A stretch of 59,103 nucleotides of DNA, taken from positions 1 through 59,103 of the forward strand of contig NZ_JAIKLE010000041.1 of NCBI RefSeq assembly GCF_022267315.1, given 5' to 3'. The notes under the pieces were generated by a model that had not been told where the DNA came from, made no database searches, and saw only the letters and a program-made list of their open reading frames with translations. The stretch comes from Maribellus maritimus (GTDB lineage: Bacteria; Bacteroidota; Bacteroidia; Bacteroidales; Prolixibacteraceae). Shown here piece after piece: positions 18,801-26,360 of this stretch. A program made the position numbers and the translations under genes. Position 1 is the stretch's first letter. Each line of letters opens with the position of its first letter.

Positions 18801-19874
18801 AACGCTTCTAATTTCGTAACCCGCTATATTATTCTCGCGGGTAAAAGACATGGGATAAAATCGAAACCGGTTATTTGTTTTTGAAAGTATGCTCAATCCG
18901 TTGTTTGTACCAAACCAAAGCGCACCGGAATTATCTTCAAAGATATCCCAAACGATGCTGTTTGTCAAAGAATTAGAATTAAAAGGGTCGTGAACATGAA
19001 TCTTAATGTCAAAATCCGGATTCATTTCACCCAGTCCAAAATCGGTTCCCATCCAAAGTTGTCCGTCACGCGATTTTAAAATGTCTTTGGTTGCCGAATT
19101 GGTAAGATTTGAATTTTCTTCCCTGAAAAATTTTTTCTCGTTGGTAAACCGGTTATATAAAACTAAGCCTGTTTGTGTACCAATCCATAATAATGAATCG
19201 TTATTTTCATCAAATGGAAGGAGACTCATGGTCAGGTTATTTTTGATGGAAGGACGGTAATCCAACTTCATATCAATTGTTGTAAATACGGCAGACCCTT
19301 TTGGTAATTTATTTAGTTTATCGAAAGTACCAACCCATAAGTTTTCATCTTTGTCTTTATAAATAGCCCGAACAATGTTTTGGCTTATATTACTGTTTGA
19401 AGTATTAAACTCCTGATAACTTTCTGTTTTTGAGTTATATTTAATTAAACCGGTTTGGGTGCCAATCCAGTAAATACCCGGCTCCGGATCTTTATAAATG
19501 GTACGAACCTGTCTATATCCCCCCAAATCAATCCTTCTGCATTTTTTTGACTGCACATCCATTTTACACAAACCTGCCCCTGTTGCAATCAACACCGAAT
19601 CATCTTCAAATAAAAAATCTTCTACATAATTCGAAGGAATCGTGTGCTGGTCGTCAGCATCAAAAAAAAATTGTTTAAAACGAACCCCGTCGTAAATGTT
19701 TAATCCGTTTCCTGTACCAATCCACATAAACCCGTATTTATCCTGCCCGATTGAATACACAATGGAATGGGATAAGCCGTCGGCCATGGTAAGATTTCGA
19801 AATTGTGTATTTTGAGCAAAACAAAACTTGACTGAAATAAGGAAAAGAATAGACAGGTGATATTTAATTAGCAT
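15858..19874 (-). CDS. Hybrid two-component system (HTCS) PUL regulator
   Basis: I chose the ATG at 19874 because it begins a good signal peptide (MLIKYHLSILFLIS, end CFAQ); an in-frame start at 19931 would add 19 residues. Numbering from the longer form (1357 aa): two periplasmic seven-bladed Reg_prop propellers with repeated W-G-G-L motifs (about 40-700), a Y_Y_Y domain (about 710-790), a membrane helix (about 793-815), a histidine kinase with His852 in AHEFKTPLS and ATPase motifs FSNAFKFTPENG, SDSGIGIS and GSGIGLTL, a receiver with Asp1158 (VISDIVMPVMDG) and an AraC helix-turn-helix (about 1262-1357). It senses an oligosaccharide in the periplasm and activates the PUL. It is transcribed in the same direction as, and upstream of, susC. 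Confidence 0.95.
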   Translation of the reverse strand: MLIKYHLSILFLISVKFCFAQNTQFRNLTMADGLSHSIVYSIGQDKYGFMWIGTGNGLNIYDGVRFKQFFFDADDQHTIPSNYVEDFLFEDDSVLIATGAGLCKMDVQSKKCRRIDLGGYRQVRTIYKDPEPGIYWIGTQTGLIKYNSKTESYQEFNTSNSNISQNIVRAIYKDKDENLWVGTFDKLNKLPKGSAVFTTIDMKLDYRPSIKNNLTMSLLPFDENNDSLLWIGTQTGLVLYNRFTNEKKFFREENSNLTNSATKDILKSRDGQLWMGTDFGLGEMNPDFDIKIHVHDPFNSNSLTNSIVWDIFEDNSGALWFGTNNGLSILSKTNNRFRFYPMSFTRENNIAGYEIRSVVEDSGENLLLGTQYGFVTFHPKKGIVQAFNSEQPEPRKLSINGAKCLLKDKKGRIWMGTNGGINIWDPYHKKMEKYTADFNSLSGLRTNYITQFFELKDGTILVNTFAGLHKAEEVNGTFNFRFLVDMGLNLYKGEDNLYSCRGTVLYKIDLQTFEGTSEIDFQLANENSRIYTIFSADNKTIWLGLKNGIIKYNISTKEYSCFEIKSNQNYPLINILADEQGTIWASSYSAIIKFTPETGSFEIYPSGNEIPINRFIENCNLKCKNGDLIFGGHDGFIRFNPKDIKKIDTVFPVVLTELQVSNQKIIPGQLYNDKRILGKDISFTHQLELNYSDRSFSLEFTTLQFDERDGIRYAYKLENADPDWNYINGAAGNAIYSNLRPGAYKFRLRGTNNHGVWNKAETTLDIRIKAPLWASPLFITLYIILIIGVTWTIIYYYTNRLKMKGELKLIRVEKEYTDNLTKARQQFFTNIAHEFKTPLSLIIGPVEKLLKNKNLDAGGKKYANLIENNARRLLWLNNQLIDFRLLENKTLKMRISRFDIVEFTRNVYLLFTDKAERKNIEFLFHSEFDHLEVYMDLRKIETILFNLFSNAFKFTPENGKIDVSITGGETASEQKFRILVSDSGIGISSEDQQKVFNRFYQANDALKMNRGSGIGLTLVMEYVKMHGGEVDLKSEPGNGSRFSICLPVNNNYREEGLISEKQGLDTILKLPKEEALDESLEVNYFANGKPNILLVEDDTEIVDFIKASLREKYNVEVALNGKEALQMVMLREPDLVISDIVMPVMDGIEFTKKFKNNPKTLHIPLILLTGQSEAEKQLEGLKSGADAYITKPFDIELLEVRIENFLKKKEQLKAYLRLDEIVTPQKVSIASQDEKVLEKIVNCIENNISDSDFNIAKLSQQTGISSNALYRKIKNLTGQTTNEFIRTVRIRRAEQLLRTKKFTVSEVMDQTGFSNRSYFSKCFRKLYGMAPREYIDRV

Positions 19875-19964
19875 TAGTTTCACAAGACGAATGTAAAAAA
19901 ATACCCAATTAAACATCAATTTTTTCAACACAGAATTTTACAGCAATAAAAAAAATCCTTAAAG

Positions 19965-20147
19965 TTGACTATCCCGAGGCAGAGCCAAGGAGTATTTCGC
20001 GAACTTTATTTTCAACAACATTGCAGAAAAGTCAGGTTTTCTTTATTTCACCCCTCTGTCATCCACCATCTGGCCGATGAAGTCTCCCCTGAAATCAGGG
20101 GAGAATATAAGGTACCCCCGAGGCAAAGCCTCAGTGAATTATTTGAT
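19965..20147. repeat. MITE-like palindromic intergenic element
   Basis: The 400-bp gap between the HTCS and the transporter gene holds no ORF of note. At 20083-20104 lies TCTCCCCTGA-AA-TCAGGGGAGA, a perfect 10-bp stem. The stretch is bounded by two similar motifs: CCCGAGGCAGAGCC (19973-19986) and CCCGAGGCAAAGCC (20117-20130), the second continuing into a GAGGC/GCCTC hairpin. A compact element with repeated ends and internal palindrome, unlike its AT-rich surroundings, resembles non-autonomous repeats common between genes in this phylum. It may also act as a transcription end for the transporter operon coming from the right. Confidence 0.5.
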
Positions 20148-20274
20148 TAAAAGTAACAATTCTGTTTATCAGCTTTCTCTCCATAATACAATCAAAGGAG
20201 TAACCTTTTTTAAGGAATTATTCAACACAAACGATAAAATGCACTTTTAGAATTTATGTGTAGAAATTTAGTTT

Positions 20275-21276
20275 TCACTGCCCGGCATAAATAATTGAAA
20301 TGATTCCGGCAACAAACAAAACAAACATTAATGTAAGAAGTCCGTTTGTGCTTTTGGGTGAATTTTTAAATTCCTTCCAGATAAAAACACCCCATAAAGC
20401 AGCCACCAGTGTTGCTCCCTGTCCCAGTCCGTAGGAAATAGCAGCCCCGGCCTTACCTGCAGCGATAAGATTTAACGAATTTCCAATTCCCCAGATTATT
20501 CCGCCTAATATACCCACCCAGTGAATCGACATTTTTCCTTTAAAATAAGCTTTATATTTTACAGGCTCGCCACTTATGGGCTTTCTCATTAAAATGGTAT
20601 TAAACAAAAAGTTGCTAATAAAAACACCAAGAGAAAAAATAACAAATGCTGTATACGGAGTCATCATTCCTTTGGCAGGGTTGACGAAATTATCCAAATC
20701 CATTGATGCTGCTACAAAACGATAAAAGAAAGACATTAATACACCGGCAAGGACAGAAACAAGAATTCCTTTTGTAGTTACCTTTTGATTTCCGGAAGAT
20801 GCTTTTTTAAACGCTACAGCATTTAAAATAATAGCAATAGTAATTAATCCAACGCCTAGAAAAAGAAAAACCGGGTCACCTTTTTGTGAGCCCAGATAGT
20901 TTATAATCACCCCCAAAACCAGTGCCAGACCGATCCCCACTGGAAACGCCACCGACATTCCGGCAATTGCAATAGCTGTTGACAGCAAAATATTTGCTGC
21001 ATTAAAAATTACTCCTCCCAAAAACGCACTTCCAATATTTTTCCAATCAGCCTGAGCCAAATCAACTACAAATCCACGTCCGTTTTCGCCGATACTTCCA
21101 AGAGTAAAAGCAAAAAGCAAAGAAAGCAAAAGAACACCGATTACATAATCCCAGTAGAAAAGCTCGTAGCGCCAGGTTTTCCCGGCCAATTTTTGCGTAT
21201 TGCCCCACGAGCCCCAGCAAAGCATGGTTATAAAACAAAAAACAATTGCCAGGAAATAACTATTTACGATAAACAT
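20275..21276 (-). CDS. GRP/RhaT-type sugar permease (DMT superfamily)
   Basis: A 333-residue integral membrane protein with about ten helices. The N-terminus (CFITMLCWGSWGNTQK) and the GMSVAFPVGIGLALVLG and AGKAGAAISYGLGQGATL segments fit the glucose/ribose porter and RhaT families, which import monosaccharides with a cation. It is the last gene of the operon 26103-20275 and follows ribokinase by 29 bp. Import of ribose or a riboside is therefore the likely role. The start at 21276 gives the normal first helix. Substrate is inferred from neighbours, not from the sequence. Confidence 0.85.
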   Translation of the reverse strand: MFIVNSYFLAIVFCFITMLCWGSWGNTQKLAGKTWRYELFYWDYVIGVLLLSLLFAFTLGSIGENGRGFVVDLAQADWKNIGSAFLGGVIFNAANILLSTAIAIAGMSVAFPVGIGLALVLGVIINYLGSQKGDPVFLFLGVGLITIAIILNAVAFKKASSGNQKVTTKGILVSVLAGVLMSFFYRFVAASMDLDNFVNPAKGMMTPYTAFVIFSLGVFISNFLFNTILMRKPISGEPVKYKAYFKGKMSIHWVGILGGIIWGIGNSLNLIAAGKAGAAISYGLGQGATLVAALWGVFIWKEFKNSPKSTNGLLTLMFVLFVAGIISIIYAGQ

Positions 21277-21305
21277 AATAATTCGATTTAGTTGTTATTT
21301 TTGAT

Positions 21306-22217
21306 TTAGTTAAAAAATTCACTCACCTCTTTTTCATGAGGTATCGACATTTGCGCCCCCATTCTTGTTACACAAATAGCTGCAGCAGTGGTAGCAAACT
21401 CAATGGCTTGTTTTAAATTGGTTCCGTTGCTCAATTTTGCAACCAAAGCACCGCAAAAGGTATCTCCGGCTGATGTGGTATCAACTGCAGCAACTTCGAG
21501 TGCTTCAATCATTCCTTTAAACTCGTCACTCAAAACAAAAGCACCTTTTGAACCCATGGTTATGATTACGATTTGTACTCCTTTGTTTTTTAAATACTGC
21601 GCTGCCTGTTCAGCAGTTTTTACATCTTTTACACAAATCCCTGTCAACAACTCAGCTTCCGTTTCATTTGGAATGAGCATATAAAGATCAGCTAATAAAG
21701 CATCCAACAATTTATCAGCCGGCGCAGGGTTAAGTACTACTTTTTTCCCTTTTCCTGAAGCAATTTCGGTAATATAGTTTACTGTAGAAAGAGGGATTTC
21801 GAGTTGAAGCAGAATAAAATCTGAAGATTCAATTTCATTAATTTTCTCGTCGATATCTTCAGGCAATAAGGTTTCGTTGGCGCCTGGTGCAACAACAATT
21901 GAATTTTCACCTTTTGCATCGATAGTAATTAATGCAATTCCGCTGGGTTTATCTTTGTTAATACGAACCGGTTCAACATCGATTCCATCATCTTTTAAAT
22001 TTTGAAGCGCCTGTTTTCCAAATATATCATCCCCTATTTTCCCAAGAAAAGATACGTTTCCACCAAGCCGTTTTGCCGCCACAGCCTGATTGGCTCCTTT
22101 TCCCCCGGCATTCATAAAAAAATCGCCGCCAAGAATGGTTTCACCAGGTGCGGGAAATTTTGAGGTCTTGATTACCATGTCGGTGTTGGAACTCCCGACA
22201 ACAAGGATTTTATTCAT
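21306..22217 (-). CDS. rbsK: Ribokinase
   Basis: A 303-residue PfkB-family kinase. The substrate signature NAGGKGANQAVAAKRLGG is at 36-53, and the ATP/anion-hole signature DTTSAGDTFCGAL places the catalytic Asp at 252. GSKGA near 222 and NPAPA near 163 also match ribokinase. It phosphorylates D-ribose to ribose-5-phosphate in the cytoplasm. It lies 27 bp after a nucleoside hydrolase and 29 bp before a sugar permease, so ribose from nucleoside or riboside cleavage is the expected substrate. Other PfkB kinases such as fructokinase or adenosine kinase are less likely given the GGKGAN motif. Confidence 0.93.
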   Translation of the reverse strand: MNKILVVGSSNTDMVIKTSKFPAPGETILGGDFFMNAGGKGANQAVAAKRLGGNVSFLGKIGDDIFGKQALQNLKDDGIDVEPVRINKDKPSGIALITIDAKGENSIVVAPGANETLLPEDIDEKINEIESSDFILLQLEIPLSTVNYITEIASGKGKKVVLNPAPADKLLDALLADLYMLIPNETEAELLTGICVKDVKTAEQAAQYLKNKGVQIVIITMGSKGAFVLSDEFKGMIEALEVAAVDTTSAGDTFCGALVAKLSNGTNLKQAIEFATTAAAICVTRMGAQMSIPHEKEVSEFFN

Positions 22218-22244
22218 TTAAATAAACTTTTAACTGTTTAAAAA

Positions 22245-23273
22245 TCAATTTGGTGTATGCATCATCAGCGTTTCAATTTGATAAGCAAGAGAGTCGGATG
22301 GCATTTTTTCCAATAAATACTCATGTCTTCCATTTGGATCATCCACCCAACTGTTGCTACCATCGGCATGTGCGATAAACTTTCCTTTTTGCACATCAAA
22401 ATAAGGGTTAATTCCACGCGCTGCTACCAAAACGGCTGTCTGATCCCAACTTCTTCTTCCATTTTTGTCGTATTCTCTTTTGGGAATACTAATGGCATAC
22501 ACTTTCCTTACAGGACTGTCCGGTGCTCCATCTTTAACGAGTCTTAATCCTGTGAGAACCTCAACACCTATTTCAAATCCGCTAAACACTACTTTACCCG
22601 GCCAGTTTTCAATTACATATACCGATGAGGCTGAATCTTTCATTACATTGTATTCCTTTCCTTCCGGAAATTTGCCGGCCATTGCCACCCACAATTTTAC
22701 TTTCTTCGCCACCAAGTCTTTTCCGTTTAAGGGTGAAAACGAGTCGGGGCCAGACAACAACAAATTTTTCAGGTTGGTTAAAAAACCGACGGTCACTACT
22801 GTTACACTTGTGTCAGGCTGTTCGGCCAGTATTTTACGGTAAACACCAACGGCATCAAGGGCATCAGAAGTTTTTTGATACCGGTGCGGGTAATTTGCCG
22901 ATAAAGAATCGGACCAATGCAGCTCTCCGCAATCCTGCGCTACACCTTCAGTTTTTGGTGCTCCGACCGGAAGATTTGGACGCCCAAAATAAGTATTTAT
23001 GACATCGATACTTGGAACTACTAACGGACTTAGATTTGAAGCTATGGTTGCCAGTATTTCTATTTCATCATTATCGGCCAGGGCATGTATCATTGCCAGG
23101 GCGCCAACATCATCGTAATCGCCACCAATATCAGTATCAAAAATTATGTGTGGTTTCTGAAATTTATTTTCCGCCTGTTTTAAGCTCTTTTCTTTTGAAT
23201 TACATCCCTGAATTAAAATAGCAGCAATAAAAAAAGAGAGGATAAAACTTGCACTGGTTTTTGTGTAGCTCAT
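22245..23273 (-). CDS. Inosine/uridine-preferring nucleoside hydrolase-like lipoprotein
   Basis: A 342-residue protein with lipobox IQGC (Cys24), so it acts outside the cytoplasmic membrane. The calcium-binding Asp cluster DTDIGGDYDDVGAL starts at residue 46, and later conserved pieces include VTVGFLTNLKNLL and RRSWDQTAVLVA, matching the family's C-terminal Asp-containing motif (SWDQTA). Nucleoside hydrolases split the N-glycosidic bond of ribosides. Its ATG overlaps the stop of the preceding gene (ATGA at 23273-23270), so the two hydrolases are translationally coupled. The true substrate may be another N- or O-riboside. Confidence 0.88.
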   Translation of the reverse strand: MSYTKTSASFILSFFIAAILIQGCNSKEKSLKQAENKFQKPHIIFDTDIGGDYDDVGALAMIHALADNDEIEILATIASNLSPLVVPSIDVINTYFGRPNLPVGAPKTEGVAQDCGELHWSDSLSANYPHRYQKTSDALDAVGVYRKILAEQPDTSVTVVTVGFLTNLKNLLLSGPDSFSPLNGKDLVAKKVKLWVAMAGKFPEGKEYNVMKDSASSVYVIENWPGKVVFSGFEIGVEVLTGLRLVKDGAPDSPVRKVYAISIPKREYDKNGRRSWDQTAVLVAARGINPYFDVQKGKFIAHADGSNSWVDDPNGRHEYLLEKMPSDSLAYQIETLMMHTPN

Positions 23274-24268
23274 CTTTTTTGAATCAGATCTTTTGATGAT
23301 ATTTTTGTGAACAGATCCCTAAAAATAGCATCGCGGTTTAATTCATTCGCCATACGGATAAAATGCCTTCCACGATCAACGCTGTATGTTACCTGGTCTG
23401 TTAAAACAGGACTATGTACCAGGTTGGTTGAAATCCATGATGAATTAACCAGCCATGCTACTGCAGTAACATCCCAGATCACTTTTGACCATGCTTCTTT
23501 CCCGTGACTGTATTCAACTACAATGTTGTACAAATAATCCGAAAGTTCGTTCTTCCCTTCAAGGTAATATTTCAATTCAGGAATTGTTGTATGAAAATGC
23601 GAAACCACAGGCCGGCATGGCATAATTACAAATGGTACTCCTGAGTTTAAAACCACCTGTGCAGCCAATACATCCTGTTTCAGATTGAATTCCTTTTGAT
23701 GCGGCCAGTTCAATCCGTTTCCCCCCAGCCACACAACTACAATGTTTTTAATAATTTTGGGTTCTATCAATATCGCCGACGCAATATTTGTTATACAACC
23801 AACCGGTACCACGTATAAAGGATCGTCGGGAGAACTCGCCATTGCCTTTTTTACCAAATCAAGTGCGGCATCGCTTCTAATTGGTTTATTTACATCCTGC
23901 AAATAGTTGTCTGAGCCACGAAAAGCAAAACCTTCAGGCGATTTCCCCATAAACTTTAACAAACGAAGTATTTCCTGGTAGCTCTTTTCCATTCCATCTC
24001 CCGGCCCGTTAGAGCGGCCATTGTGAAATGGAGCTGCATAAACAGCCTGAAGATCTATTTTTTCTTTTGATAAATAGGCATACGCCAAAGCAAATTGGTC
24101 ATCCACCTCGTTGTAAGTATCGGTATCCAAAATCATTTTTACTTTCCCGGTGGGCGGAGTTAATTGTTGCAAACGGAAAGTTTCCTTTAACACAGGAAAC
24201 CCCTGTCCGTTAGCAAATAAAATTGGAAATATTAAAAACAACAGAAAGAACATCTTTTTCATTTTCAT
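23270..24268 (-). CDS. Nucleoside hydrolase-like protein, exported
   Basis: A 332-residue protein with a signal peptide ending near FANG (residue 21). The Asp motif is LDTDTYNEVDDQFAL (47-61), the ligand set of the inosine-uridine hydrolase fold, and VVPVGCITNIASAI and SKVIWDVTAVAWL match the later core motifs. It is only distantly like its partner at 22245-23273 (different spacing in the Asp cluster, no lipobox), so this is not a recent tandem duplication. The two genes overlap by 4 bp. The pair may act on two different leaving groups of the same riboside class. It follows the sulfatase gene by 20 bp. Confidence 0.87.
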   Translation of the reverse strand: MKMKKMFFLLFLIFPILFANGQGFPVLKETFRLQQLTPPTGKVKMILDTDTYNEVDDQFALAYAYLSKEKIDLQAVYAAPFHNGRSNGPGDGMEKSYQEILRLLKFMGKSPEGFAFRGSDNYLQDVNKPIRSDAALDLVKKAMASSPDDPLYVVPVGCITNIASAILIEPKIIKNIVVVWLGGNGLNWPHQKEFNLKQDVLAAQVVLNSGVPFVIMPCRPVVSHFHTTIPELKYYLEGKNELSDYLYNIVVEYSHGKEAWSKVIWDVTAVAWLVNSSWISTNLVHSPVLTDQVTYSVDRGRHFIRMANELNRDAIFRDLFTKISSKDLIQKR

Positions 24269-24288
24269 TTCTTTTTAATTGGTTTATA

Positions 24289-26103
24289 TCAGATTCTTTT
24301 TACGTAGAGAAAATATGCGCCGCAAATTTCATTATTATTTTTGTCGAAAAACCAGGTTTGGATACTTATATCGCCTTGATTTAAATTCATTGTAAATGTT
24401 ACTTCTTTATCAGAACTGGCAATCTTTTTTGATTTCTCCCGGTTCCCGATTCTGATCTTCGCTGAACGAACGGACAATTGAACTCCTTTTTCAAGCCAAC
24501 CATCTGTTACTTTTTTCAAAGGAAGGCCGTCCTGCAAAGCTGTTTCCGATTCCCGTGGCCAGCGTCTTAATTCAAACCGGTACTCTCCCGGCTGGTGTAC
24601 CGCAACATGCCAAACGCCATTCTTTTTTACACCCCACCGAATTTGCTTCTGCTGATCTACAAAAACATCCAACCACTCGCAGGCGGTAAGTAATGCAGGG
24701 TTTTCCTGTTCGTTGCCGATAACCACGCGTTGCACTACAGCAACCTCATCTTTAACAGCATCCCACCAATTGTTCAGGTGATTTCTCATTTTCTGCACAA
24801 TTTCGGGATATTCCAACGCAACATCTTTGTCTTGATGTGGATCTGTAGCAATATTGTACAATTCGCGATTTTCTATCAAACGCCAACTCTTCCAGAGAAC
24901 ACCGGCACCATCTCGTTGCGGAATTGCAGGATTTTTAGTCGTATATTTTACCTTAAAATTTGGCATCCGGCTGTAATTGATCACCAGCATTCGATCCTCC
25001 AAATTCTCTTTTGCTTCATTCATTAAAGGAAAAAGATTCATCCCGTCAAGATTTTTGGGAATTTCTTTAATCCCGGACATGGCCGCCAAAGTAGGCAACA
25101 AATCCTGAACCTGGCATAATTCTTCAATCGCTTTCGGGCTTTTACAGATTTTTGAAGGAGTTCGGATAAAAAGTGGCACACGATGTCCACCTTCCCAAAG
25201 TTGTGTTTTTCGGCCTTTCATGCCCGCGTTGTAATAATCTGCTCCAAATGTACTGCCATTGTCGGTCAAAAACACAATTATCGTTTTTTCAAGCTGATTG
25301 TTTTCAGTCAGAAACTCGTAAAGTTTTCCGATATTTTCATCAATGTTATTTCCCATTGCCAAAAAACTAACGAGCTCCTTCTTTTTCGATTCTGAAAGAT
25401 GTTTAACAATTTCCGGATGTTCTTTAATCGATCTTTTTATTGATTCACGGTACTTATCCGGAACATAATGTGGAGAATGAGAAGCGTTTAACGGAAGATA
25501 AGTAAAATATGAAATCTTTTCGTCAATCTTTTCCGACATCCACTTTATTGCCTCATCAAAAAAAACATCGGTACAATAGCCCTTGTATTCTTTTCTGTTT
25601 CCATTATGCATATATATGTCGTCAAAGTAATCGTTGTCCCAAAAGTCGGGTACACTGTTTATATGAGAAGAGGGAAACCACAGCGTTTCATCAAACCCCC
25701 TGTCCTGCGGACGATACGGATAGTTATCTCCCAAATGCCATTTGCCAAATACAGCAGTGGCATAACCCGCCTTTTTAAAAACATTGGCCATGGTTGGCAA
25801 GTCGGCTCTTAGCAATGTGCGTCCGCTACTTACATTTACAGCACCATTTCGAAATGCGTCGAGCCCGGTTAATAATTCCCCGCGGGTTGGAGTGCACATC
25901 GGGGCTACATGAAAATCGGTAAAACGAAATCCTTCTTTAGCCAGCCTGTCGATATTTGGGGTGTGAACCAAAGGATTTCCATTGCACGAAAATTCTCCAT
26001 AGCCTTGATCGTCGGTTAAAACAATTACAACATTGGGACGTTGACTTTGTGCCCATCCAGAGAAAAAAACAAAAATCAGACTGATAAAGATTAGACACTT
26101 CAT
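24289..26103 (-). CDS. Type I sulfatase with extra C-terminal domain
   Basis: A 604-residue secreted S1 sulfatase; signal peptide end near SGWAQ (19). DDQGYGEFSCNG carries the first metal ligands, CTPTR at 70-74 is the formylglycine motif (Thr variant), FGKWHLGDNYPYRPQDRGF and LTDNGSTFG follow. An additional beta-rich domain of about 120 residues (from about 480) is present, so it is longer than the PUL sulfatases. It is the first gene of the operon that continues with two nucleoside hydrolases, ribokinase and a sugar permease, and is divergent from a LacI regulator. It therefore may desulfate the riboside or a larger conjugate of it, rather than the PUL glycan. Confidence 0.9.
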   Translation of the reverse strand: MKCLIFISLIFVFFSGWAQSQRPNVVIVLTDDQGYGEFSCNGNPLVHTPNIDRLAKEGFRFTDFHVAPMCTPTRGELLTGLDAFRNGAVNVSSGRTLLRADLPTMANVFKKAGYATAVFGKWHLGDNYPYRPQDRGFDETLWFPSSHINSVPDFWDNDYFDDIYMHNGNRKEYKGYCTDVFFDEAIKWMSEKIDEKISYFTYLPLNASHSPHYVPDKYRESIKRSIKEHPEIVKHLSESKKKELVSFLAMGNNIDENIGKLYEFLTENNQLEKTIIVFLTDNGSTFGADYYNAGMKGRKTQLWEGGHRVPLFIRTPSKICKSPKAIEELCQVQDLLPTLAAMSGIKEIPKNLDGMNLFPLMNEAKENLEDRMLVINYSRMPNFKVKYTTKNPAIPQRDGAGVLWKSWRLIENRELYNIATDPHQDKDVALEYPEIVQKMRNHLNNWWDAVKDEVAVVQRVVIGNEQENPALLTACEWLDVFVDQQKQIRWGVKKNGVWHVAVHQPGEYRFELRRWPRESETALQDGLPLKKVTDGWLEKGVQLSVRSAKIRIGNREKSKKIASSDKEVTFTMNLNQGDISIQTWFFDKNNNEICGAYFLYVKRI

Positions 26104-26153
26104 AATGAACTGAATTCCACTTGTTAATTTGATTTAGGACAGTATATTCACTA

Positions 26154-26190
26154 CAAACATAAAAAAACAAAGCAATTTGAACAATCGTTT
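26154..26190 (-). promoter_or_regulatory. Promoter of the sulfatase-ribokinase operon with LacI-type operator
   Basis: On the minus strand a perfect -7 box TATGTTTG lies at 26161-26154, and a TTG of the -33 region lies 20 nt upstream (26184-26182). That -33 region is inside ACAATCGTTT (26181-26190, plus strand), a CG-centred LacI-family-like site. The same 10 bases recur inverted at 26342-26351 before the regulator gene. A repressor on this site would block the -33 element. Confidence 0.65.
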
Positions 26191-26341
26191 GCGCATATTT
26201 TTTTATGAGGCCTATAATTTAATCCAAAGCTTCAACTTACAAATAAGCACAAAATACTATAAATCAAATACGTACAAATTATCACAAAATCCGATCTTCT
26301 TATGCATATTAAAACTACAGAATTATTATGCATCTTTGAAT

Positions 26342-26351
26342 AAACGATTGT
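26342..26351 (+). promoter_or_regulatory. Second LacI-type operator, upstream of the regulator gene
   Basis: AAACGATTGT is the exact reverse complement of the site at 26181-26190. It ends 9 bp before the regulator's ATG and just after CATCTTTG (26331-26338), a one-mismatch -7 element, so it would cover the regulator's own transcription start. Autoregulation and looping between the two sites, 161 bp apart, are possible. Confidence 0.6.
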
Positions 26352-26360
26352 ACATTTTGT

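Noticed and set aside
22465..23002. Two overlapping 125-codon plus-strand frames
   Set aside because: Antisense to the nucleoside hydrolase with intact motifs; no signal of their own.
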